A stretch of DNA of 64,000 nt from positions 28,038-92,037 of the forward strand of contig JAUZNZ010000021.1 of NCBI GenBank assembly GCA_030706735.1. Reading direction: 5' to 3'. The translations under genes and the position numbers were made by a program. The DNA is from Bacteroidota bacterium (GTDB taxonomy: Bacteria > Bacteroidota > Bacteroidia > Chitinophagales > Chitinophagaceae). A model generated the notes under the pieces. It made no database searches and was not told the DNA's origin. It was given only the letters and a program-made list of their open reading frames with translations. Every line of letters starts with the position of its first letter. Position 1 is the first letter of the stretch. Below, piece after piece: positions 27,812 to 34,988 of this stretch.

Positions 27812-29311
27812 ATGGAAAAGTATAAAGGAGCTTCATACAACCGTTCACGTCGCCGGTTCCTCAAAAAAGGGTTGATCACCGCAGCGGGATTCTATATTGT
27901 TCCCCGACATGTGCTCGGCGGCAAAGGATTTACCGCCCCCAGCGATAAGCTGGTCATCGCCGCGGTCGGCGCTGGCGGCAAAGGCGCCGATGACATCTCT
28001 CATTTCAATGCCAGCGGCAAGGCCACGATCGCCGTCCTTTGCGACGTGGATGATCGGAGGGCGGCCGACTCGCGCAAAGCTTTTCCGGACGCGAAATACT
28101 ATAAGGACTATCGGGAAATGCTCGATAAAGAACATAAACACGTGGACGCCGTTTCCGTATCGACGCCCGATCATATGCACGCGGTCATCGCCATGGCGGC
28201 CATGCAATTGCACAAGCACGTGTATGTCCAAAAGCCCCTGACTCATGACATTTACGAAGCCCGCATGCTCACGCAGGCGGCAACCCGTTATAAAGTAGTG
28301 ACCCAAATGGGCAATCAGGGCGGATCCGGCGACGGCGTGCGGCAATTGATCGACTGGTATCGCGCCGGCGTTATCGGGGACGTTACCGAAGTGTATTGTT
28401 TTACCAACAGGCCCGTCTGGCCGCAAGGCATTCAATGGCCTGCTAAACCTTCCGCCGTCCCGCCCGAGCTGGATTGGAATCTTTGGCTGGGCACTGCGCC
28501 ATATAAAGAGTATGTGGACAATCTCGTCCCATTCAACTGGCGGGGATGGTGGGACTATGGTACCGGCGCCCTGGGAGACATGGGTTGCCATATCATCGCC
28601 CCCGCCTTCCAGGTACTGGGGCTGGGTTATCCTGCCGAGGCCCAATGCAGCGTGGGCGCCGTATGGACGGGCGAGTTCATTCGCGGCTACTTCCCGGACA
28701 GCTGCCCGCCTTCTTCACATATTACCCTGAAGTTCAAAGGCACGCAAGGCAAGTCCGATGTGAAGCTCCATTGGATGGACGGCGGCATTCAACCCGAAAG
28801 GCCGGATGAACTGGGCCCCAGCGAGATTTTCGGCGACGGCGACAACGGCACCTATTTTATCGGGACGAAGGGGAAGATGATGTGCGCGACGTATGGCCGT
28901 AATCCGCAGTTGCTGCCAACCTCCCGCACCGCGGAGACAGTCGTTCCACAGACGATCGCCCGCGTGCCCGGCGGCGACAATGGTCATTATGCCGCGTGGA
29001 TCGGGGCCGCCATGGCCGGGTATGGCAGCGAACAGGAAAAGAACCTCAGTTCCAATTTCCAGGTGGCGGGACCGCTGACTGAAACAGTGCTCATGGCCAA
29101 TCTCGCCATCCGCAGTAACGATATACAAAAACCCAAACCATTGGTGGACGGCAAGCCGCCGGTGAATGGCAGGGGAATGCCGCAATACGATTATCCCGGA
29201 CGTCATATCAAATTACTATGGGATGGCGACAATATGCGCGTGACCAATTTCGAGGACGCCAATCAATTTGTCAGGAGGAGCTACAGGCAACCCTGGAGTC
29301 TGGGCCTCTGA
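27812..29311 (+). CDS. Gfo/Idh/MocA-family oxidoreductase with twin-arginine signal
   Basis: A 499-residue protein. The N-terminus has a TAT-type leader, SRRRFLKKGLITAAGFYIV, so it is probably exported folded with its cofactor. The Rossmann fold follows: KLVIAAVGAGGKG (nucleotide-binding glycines), ALLCD-type strand IAVLCDVDDR, and the family's E/QKP motif as YVQKPLTHD (about residue 140). The C-terminal alpha/beta dimerisation and substrate domain includes DMGCHIIAPAF. Family members oxidise or epimerise sugars and inositols with NAD(P). Exported members with a tightly held cofactor are widespread in Bacteroidota and Planctomycetota, with mostly unknown substrates. It lies 40 bp before the PQQ dehydrogenase, suggesting joint periplasmic sugar oxidation. 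Confidence 0.92.
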   Translation: MEKYKGASYNRSRRRFLKKGLITAAGFYIVPRHVLGGKGFTAPSDKLVIAAVGAGGKGADDISHFNASGKATIAVLCDVDDRRAADSRKAFPDAKYYKDYREMLDKEHKHVDAVSVSTPDHMHAVIAMAAMQLHKHVYVQKPLTHDIYEARMLTQAATRYKVVTQMGNQGGSGDGVRQLIDWYRAGVIGDVTEVYCFTNRPVWPQGIQWPAKPSAVPPELDWNLWLGTAPYKEYVDNLVPFNWRGWWDYGTGALGDMGCHIIAPAFQVLGLGYPAEAQCSVGAVWTGEFIRGYFPDSCPPSSHITLKFKGTQGKSDVKLHWMDGGIQPERPDELGPSEIFGDGDNGTYFIGTKGKMMCATYGRNPQLLPTSRTAETVVPQTIARVPGGDNGHYAAWIGAAMAGYGSEQEKNLSSNFQVAGPLTETVLMANLAIRSNDIQKPKPLVDGKPPVNGRGMPQYDYPGRHIKLLWDGDNMRVTNFEDANQFVRRSYRQPWSLGL

Positions 29312-29350
29312 CGCCGCCATCGCCGGAACCTATCAGCGTAACAGATCCAA

Positions 29351-31582
29351 ATGCTTTCACGATTTATGCCATTCATCCTTTCCCCACGTTCCTCGTGCCA
29401 TCAGGTCCTGGTAGCCTCGCTGCTTCATCCGGTTCTCCTGTCGCTGCCCGTCATGCTCTTCGCTCCGGCCTGCACATCCAAACAGAAAGCGGCCCCATCC
29501 GGCTGGGAGGTGGCAGGCGGCACCCATGAGGGAACCCACTATTCCTCAGCTACGCAGATTGATACCAACAATGTAAAGGACCTGGAGGTCGCATGGACCT
29601 TTCATACCGGTGATGCAGATACGCTGAACCACTCCCAGATCCAGTGCAACCCGATCATCGTCAATGGCATACTTTACGGCACCTCTCCAAGCCTCATCCT
29701 GTTTGCCGTCGATGCGGCCACGGGCAAGGAGATATGGACCTTTAGTCCCCGGGATTCCAACCAGAACAGGACACAATTTGATTTCGTCATGAATAATAGC
29801 CGCGGAGTGACCTATTGGTCCTCGGGTGAGGATAAACGCATTTTTTACACCGCCGGCCCCTTCGTTTACGCAGTGGACGCACTGACGGGCATGCTGATTG
29901 CCTCATTCGGTCAAAATGGCCGGATCGACCTGCACGCAGGTCTGGGACGCGACGTGCATGACCTGTATGTTACTTCGACGGCCCCCGGCATCGTCTATAA
30001 AGATCTTCTGATCATGGGCAGCCGTGTTTCCGAAGGAGCTGACGCCGCTCCCGGGCATATCCGGGCATATGACGCAAGGACCGGCCGGCAAATATGGATC
30101 TTTCATACCATCCCGCAACCCGGCGAACAGGGCTATCAAACCTGGGAGGATTCGATTGCCTGGCGGCATATCGGCGGGGCCAATACCTGGTCGGGATTCA
30201 CGCTCGACGAAAAGAGGGGCATACTGTTCGCGCCAACCGGCCGCGCCTCTTTTGATTTTTATGGCGGGCGACGCCTCGGACAGGATCTGTTCGCCAATTG
30301 CCTGCTGGCGCTTGACGCGGCAACAGGCAAGCGGATCTGGCATTTCCAGACCGTCCACCACGATATCTGGGACAAAGATATCCCGACCCCTCCTGCGTTG
30401 GTGCGGATCCGTCATAACGGTCAGATCGTGGATGCGGTGGCCCAACCCACGAAGAACGGCTTTGTGTTCCTGTTCGAACGCGAGACCGGCAAGCCGCTTT
30501 TTCCCATCGAAGAGAAGGCCGTTCCGACAAATACCGAGCTGAAAGGAGAGCGGCTCTGGCCTGCACAGCCCGTTCCGACCCTTCCTAAACCCTTTGTCCG
30601 CCAAACCTTCAGGGATTCCGATATCAATACCCTGCTGCCTGATACGTCGGTGCAGGAGATCCGGTCCCGGCTGGCCGGCTATCGGACGGGAAATATGTTC
30701 AATCCCATCTCGGAGCACGGCACGGTCGTGCTGCCCGGCCTCGATGGCGGTGCGGAATGGGGCGGGCCCGCATTCGATCCGAAAACGGGATTGCTTTATA
30801 TAAATGCCAATGAAATGGCCTGGGTCATTACGGCAGTCAGACTGCCCGTTCCAGGTACGGAAAAACAGACCCTTCTCGAAGCAGGACACAGCCTCTATAC
30901 GCGGAATTGCATCAGCTGTCATGGTCCCGATCGCAAAGGCAGCGGCAACAACCCTTCTCTGCTGGACGTGAATAAGAAGTACGATGAAACGCAATTCACC
31001 GCCCTGGTCAGCTCCGGCCGCCGGATGATGCCTGCCTTCCAGCAGTTGACGCAGCAGGAAAAGGAGGCCCTTGCCTGCTTCGTACTCGACCTGAAGAACG
31101 AACAGCAGAAACCCTTCATTCCCGTTCCCAGGCCCGTCGACACCTTCCTTAACCTGCCTTACAATATCACCGGGTATAACCGATTCCTCAGCAAGGAAGG
31201 CCTTCCGGCCATCCGTCCGCCCTGGGGTACCTTGAATGCGATCAACCTGAATACGGGACAACTGGAATGGAAGATCCCCCTCGGAGAGGTTCCGGGGCTG
31301 TCGGGGAAGGGCGTCGTCACAGGATCCGAGAATTATGGGGGAGCGGCGGTCACCCGCGGCGGCCTCCTGTTCATTGCAGCTACCCGTGATGGTAAGTTCC
31401 GCGCATTTAATAAAAGGACAGGCAAGTTGCTCTGGGAGACGATCCTTCCCGCCCCGGGCTTCGCTACCCCCGCCGTCTATACTATCGAAGGCCGCGAATA
31501 CATCGTCATCGCCTGCGGCGGCGGTAAGCTGGGTACGCATTCGGGAGACAGCTATGTGGCATTCGCACTCCCCGCCAGGTGA
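29351..31582 (+). CDS. PQQ-dependent dehydrogenase lipoprotein with internal cytochrome c domain
   Basis: A 743-residue quinoprotein. The leader (about residues 18-42) ends in the lipobox LFAPAC, so it is likely lipid-anchored on the periplasmic side. Residues about 55-500 carry the beta-propeller blades with W-motifs (VDAATGKEIWTF, YDARTGRQIWIFH, LDAATGKRIWHFQ). A cytochrome c domain follows with haem motif CISCH at residues 520-524 and probable distal Met560 (RMMPAF). The propeller then resumes (LNTGQLEWKIPL, FNKRTGKLLWET). PQQ enzymes of this kind oxidise sugars or alcohols and pass electrons to the respiratory chain. Its neighbour is an exported Gfo/Idh protein. PQQ synthesis genes are not in the window, so the cofactor may be scavenged. 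The substrate is unknown. Confidence 0.9.
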   Translation: MLSRFMPFILSPRSSCHQVLVASLLHPVLLSLPVMLFAPACTSKQKAAPSGWEVAGGTHEGTHYSSATQIDTNNVKDLEVAWTFHTGDADTLNHSQIQCNPIIVNGILYGTSPSLILFAVDAATGKEIWTFSPRDSNQNRTQFDFVMNNSRGVTYWSSGEDKRIFYTAGPFVYAVDALTGMLIASFGQNGRIDLHAGLGRDVHDLYVTSTAPGIVYKDLLIMGSRVSEGADAAPGHIRAYDARTGRQIWIFHTIPQPGEQGYQTWEDSIAWRHIGGANTWSGFTLDEKRGILFAPTGRASFDFYGGRRLGQDLFANCLLALDAATGKRIWHFQTVHHDIWDKDIPTPPALVRIRHNGQIVDAVAQPTKNGFVFLFERETGKPLFPIEEKAVPTNTELKGERLWPAQPVPTLPKPFVRQTFRDSDINTLLPDTSVQEIRSRLAGYRTGNMFNPISEHGTVVLPGLDGGAEWGGPAFDPKTGLLYINANEMAWVITAVRLPVPGTEKQTLLEAGHSLYTRNCISCHGPDRKGSGNNPSLLDVNKKYDETQFTALVSSGRRMMPAFQQLTQQEKEALACFVLDLKNEQQKPFIPVPRPVDTFLNLPYNITGYNRFLSKEGLPAIRPPWGTLNAINLNTGQLEWKIPLGEVPGLSGKGVVTGSENYGGAAVTRGGLLFIAATRDGKFRAFNKRTGKLLWETILPAPGFATPAVYTIEGREYIVIACGGGKLGTHSGDSYVAFALPAR

Positions 31583-31597
31583 CCCGGACATCGCCGG

Positions 31598-32602
31598 CTA
31601 CCGGGCGGAAAAATATTTGTCGCGTATGGCCTTCCACTCCGCCCAATAAATATCATTCAACCCATTCCCCGGACTCCCCAGGAGGCTCTGCAGGTCCCCG
31701 AAGGTCAACGGCTTCGCAAAAGGAGGCTCCGACCGCATCTTGCCGCTGGTAAAGAATAAATACTTCTTGTCCGGGCTCACATAGGGACAAAAATCGATGC
31801 CGTTGGAATTGATGGTCGAATCCAGGTGGACGGCCTGCATCCACTGGCCCCGGCGATCCTTGAACGAGACGTAGAGGTCTCCGCCGCCCAATTCGTCGCT
31901 CCTGCCAAAACTGGAGAATAACAGAAATTGCTCATCCGGATCTACAAAGGCGTTAAATTCGTATTTGTCGCTATTGATGGCCTCCGGCAGGCTATACGGC
32001 GGCAGATAACGGCCGTTCTTCCATTCGCTCACGGCGATATCCTCCCGCCCCTTCCCATCCTTCATCTCGCGCGTAAAATAGAGATTCCCGTTGCGCGCGA
32101 CGGAAGGATAAAATTCATCCTTGACGGAATTGACGACCGTGTCCAGCCGCACCGGCTCTCCCCATTTTCCATGCTCGTTCCGCACCATCCAGATATCGAA
32201 GTCCTTCATCGGATCGCCTTCCCGTAGGGGCCGGTTGCTGGCAAAATAGAGGGTGTCGCCGCCGGACGAATAGGCCGGCTCCAGGTCTCCATATCTTCCG
32301 GAAAAGGGCGCCATCTCCGGGCCATGCCACGCGCCGCCGGAATAATACATGCGCAGGATCATGCTGACCTGCCCGCGTACGGCTTGTATGGTATAGAATA
32401 GTTCGCTCCCCGAGGGGGATATCGCCATATCCCGGTTGGATAACGCATCGGAAACCCTGCCGGGAGCGAAGATGCGGGGAATCGCGCCGGGCGGCGTTTC
32501 GCCGAGCCACGCGTCCTTTTGAGGCACCTGCCCGCGCTGGGCAGTAAGAGATAGGCTGGTTGCAACCCATACGCAGAAGGTCGTTAGTCGTTTGTTGATC
32601 AT
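31598..32602 (-). CDS. Secreted PD40 (WD40-like) beta-propeller protein
   Basis: A 334-residue protein starting MINKRLTTFCVWVATSLSLT, a standard signal peptide. The frame is open for 150 codons further upstream, but that stretch overlaps the divergent M1 peptidase start and lacks sensible protein features, so 32602 is chosen. The PD40 repeats are clear: DMAISPSGSELFYTI, DLEPAYSSGGDTLYFASNRP, EFYPSVARNGNLYFTRE, FCPYVSPDKKYLFFTS (repeat unit with SPDGKxLxF and SxR/G turns). These form a six-bladed periplasmic or surface propeller as in TolB; here the protein binds an unknown partner or glycan. It lies between the convergent PQQ dehydrogenase and the divergent M1 peptidase. Confidence 0.87.
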   Translation of the reverse strand: MINKRLTTFCVWVATSLSLTAQRGQVPQKDAWLGETPPGAIPRIFAPGRVSDALSNRDMAISPSGSELFYTIQAVRGQVSMILRMYYSGGAWHGPEMAPFSGRYGDLEPAYSSGGDTLYFASNRPLREGDPMKDFDIWMVRNEHGKWGEPVRLDTVVNSVKDEFYPSVARNGNLYFTREMKDGKGREDIAVSEWKNGRYLPPYSLPEAINSDKYEFNAFVDPDEQFLLFSSFGRSDELGGGDLYVSFKDRRGQWMQAVHLDSTINSNGIDFCPYVSPDKKYLFFTSGKMRSEPPFAKPLTFGDLQSLLGSPGNGLNDIYWAEWKAIRDKYFSAR

Positions 32603-32704
32603 GACATAAAGATATTGGCAGGTGACACAACAATGGAGCCATTCATCAAATTCTCCGGCCAGGCTATCCTCATTTATTTTACCTTCCTGCCTAAAGTCAT
32701 CCAT

Positions 32705-34585
32705 ATGTTGAGATCCACGCTGATCGCCGTCCTCGGCCTGATTTGTTTTTTTCGTTCCGACGCCCAATCGCTCTACATGCCCCGCGCCGTCCGCCAGGCC
32801 TATGAAAAAGGAACCCGCTCTCCCGACGGGAGGCCGGGAAAGAACTACTGGCAGAATACCGGGCGCTATGTGATCAACGTCACGGCCATGCCTCCGGACC
32901 GCACGATCAAAGGATCGGAACAGATCGTTTACATAAACAACAGCCCGGATACCCTGCGCAATCCCGTGATCAAACTCTTCCTCAATATCCATAAGCCGGG
33001 CGCTCCGCGCGCATTTCCTGCCGGAGAAGACTATCTGACCGATGGCACGCACATCGACGCATTCTCCGTTGACGGACGATCACAGCCCTGGGAAGAGAAC
33101 GGGTTCTTTTACACCTGGCATCCCATCAGGCTCCCCAAACCCCTGCTCCCGCACGATTCCGTGCATTTGTCATTCGACTGGCATTACCAGATCTCGCTCA
33201 GGAGCAACCGCGAAGGCATGATCGATTCCACTACCTATTTCCTGGCTTACTTTTATCCCCGGGTCGCCGTGTTCGACGATTACAACGGTTGGGACCGGAT
33301 GACGTTCACCGACCTCCAGGAGTTCTACAGCGATTTCAATGAGTATACGGTTACCGTCAACGTCCCGGCGAATTATATTGTCTGGGGCACCGGCACGCTC
33401 CAGCATCCCGAAAAATTGCTCCAGCCCGCGGTGGCGGATCGCTTCGCCCGGTCCTTTCACTCCGACCAGACCATACGCATAGCTACTCCGGAGGACCTCC
33501 GCACTAAAAAAGTGACCGCTCAGAATGCCGTCAACAGCTGGCAGTTCAAGGCGACGGATATCCCCGATATGGCCTTTGGACTCAGCGATCATTTTGTCTG
33601 GGATGCCGCCAGCGTGCTCGTCGATGATGCCGCCGGCCGCAGAGCAAGCGTTCAAGCCGCTTATAACGATACGGCCGCCGACTATCATTCGATGGTGCAA
33701 TTCGGCCGCCACGCCCTCGATTGGTTGTCCCACAACTGGCCCGGAATTCCCTATCCTTATGAAAAGACAACGATATTCCACGGCTATGCCGGCATGGAAT
33801 ACCCGATGATGGCCAATGATGAGACCTATCCCGATACGATCTTCGCACGCTTCGTCGCGGAGCACGAGATCGCGCATACCTATATGCCGTTTTATATGGG
33901 CATCAATGAAACCCGCTACGGTTTCATGGATGAAGGCTGGGCCACGACCTTCGAACTGCTGATCGGCCGGGCAGACCTGGGCGATGAACGGGCCGAACAA
34001 TTCTACCGCCAGTTCCGGGTGAACCGATGGATCAATGACCCCTCTCCCGACGAAGACCTGCCCATCACGACGCCAGGTGACGTATTCAACGGCAATGGCC
34101 TTGGCAATAATGAATATGGGAAACCGTCGCTTGGCTACCTTGCGGTCAAAGACCTGCTCGGCGACGCCCTCTTTTCAAAATGCCTGCACGAATATATGAG
34201 CCGCTGGCACGGCAAACATCCCATCCCCTGGGACTTCTTTAACAGCTTTAACGACGCCTCCGGCTCAGACCTGAACTGGTTCTGGAATAACTGGTTCTTT
34301 TCGAACAATTATATCGACCTCGCCGCGGCCGGTCTTTCCCGCTCCGGCAATGGATATACGCTCAGGATCAGGAATATCGGCGGCATGGCAGCCCCTTTTG
34401 ATATCGTCATCACGCGCGAGGACGGCAGCGTCGAAACCATGCATGAAACGCCGGCTGTCTGGAAGGCCGATCAAAAGCTCGCGATGGTGAACCTGCCGGG
34501 TAAAAAGAAGATTCGCTCACTGAAGCTGGACGGGGGCATTTTCATGGATGCAAATCCCGCTGACAACCAGTGGCCGGCGCAATGA
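32705..34585 (+). CDS. Secreted M1-family zinc metallopeptidase
   Basis: A 626-residue peptidase starting MLRSTLIAVLGLICFFRSDAQ, a signal peptide cleaved after about residue 21. The longer frame from 32615 lacks a signal-like N-terminus and overlaps the divergent PD40 promoter region. The gluzincin motif is exact: HEIAH at residues 387-391 and the third zinc ligand Glu410 in FMDEGW, with 18 residues between. The N-terminal M1 saddle domain (residues about 60-290) and a C-terminal beta-rich domain (about 560-626) are present. M1 enzymes are aminopeptidases; the periplasmic Bacteroidota forms help take up peptides. The classic GAMEN exopeptidase motif is replaced by GMEYPMM at residues about 361-367, as in many of these homologues. 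Confidence 0.93.
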   Translation: MLRSTLIAVLGLICFFRSDAQSLYMPRAVRQAYEKGTRSPDGRPGKNYWQNTGRYVINVTAMPPDRTIKGSEQIVYINNSPDTLRNPVIKLFLNIHKPGAPRAFPAGEDYLTDGTHIDAFSVDGRSQPWEENGFFYTWHPIRLPKPLLPHDSVHLSFDWHYQISLRSNREGMIDSTTYFLAYFYPRVAVFDDYNGWDRMTFTDLQEFYSDFNEYTVTVNVPANYIVWGTGTLQHPEKLLQPAVADRFARSFHSDQTIRIATPEDLRTKKVTAQNAVNSWQFKATDIPDMAFGLSDHFVWDAASVLVDDAAGRRASVQAAYNDTAADYHSMVQFGRHALDWLSHNWPGIPYPYEKTTIFHGYAGMEYPMMANDETYPDTIFARFVAEHEIAHTYMPFYMGINETRYGFMDEGWATTFELLIGRADLGDERAEQFYRQFRVNRWINDPSPDEDLPITTPGDVFNGNGLGNNEYGKPSLGYLAVKDLLGDALFSKCLHEYMSRWHGKHPIPWDFFNSFNDASGSDLNWFWNNWFFSNNYIDLAAAGLSRSGNGYTLRIRNIGGMAAPFDIVITREDGSVETMHETPAVWKADQKLAMVNLPGKKKIRSLKLDGGIFMDANPADNQWPAQ

Positions 34586-34988
34586 TACTCCGGAAAGGAG
34601 GGGGCATACTATATAAGACATCGGATTTGTATGTTTGTCCATTATGCATATTTAAAAACGTAATATATTAAAGGACTTAAATATATCCAGCCAGTTATGC
34701 AATAAAAGGGGCTCTAATACTTTTATAATGGTTAGGCGTTTCAAAATCCAATATTCTAAAAAAACAAAGTTATGATGCCCAACCCTGAACAACATGTAGA
34801 CTTTCTACCCGACGATCTGTCGCGGGACAAAGAAGAATAGCAGCTTTCTCCAATGCTATTTCGCTGACGACTTCCTGTAGCTGCTTTGTCTCAATCTCAA
34901 ATCTTGTCTTTGGGTCCATGCCTCTTATAGGATCAGACGTCACGGCGTAAGGGGAAAGTCATGTTGACAGCTAAAATCCAGGTATTCT
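34586..34988. other. AT-rich intergenic island before the adhesin operon
   Basis: This 403-bp stretch is clearly more AT-rich than its surroundings, especially 34630-34770. It contains a full-match -7 box at 34630-34637 and an imperfect AT-rich inverted repeat at about 34663-34686. A 22-codon frame lies at 34771-34839 (plus) and a 49-codon frame at 34770-34919 (minus). The minus frame, starting MDPKTRFEIETKQLQEVVSE, is helix-like and could be a remnant of a transposase or small regulator, but I cannot assign it. Confidence 0.55.
34630..34637 (+). promoter_or_regulatory. Candidate -7 box upstream of the adhesin operon (TATGTTTG)
   Basis: TATGTTTG matches TAnnTTTG fully. Used as the adhesin promoter it would leave a leader of about 345 nt, long enough for RNA-level control. 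A convincing -33 element is missing. Confidence 0.35.

Noticed and set aside
29903..31591. 562-codon open frame on the minus strand
   Set aside because: It is fully antisense to the PQQ dehydrogenase, whose motifs are unambiguous. The translation has no signal, domain or sensible composition and results from GC-rich third positions.
32603..33052. N-terminal extension of the PD40 gene by 150 codons
   Set aside because: It would overlap the divergent M1 peptidase gene, and the clear signal peptide begins only at 32602.
34770..34919. 49-codon minus-strand frame as a definite transposase remnant
   Set aside because: The helical look is suggestive only; no inverted repeats, target duplication or catalytic motif is visible.
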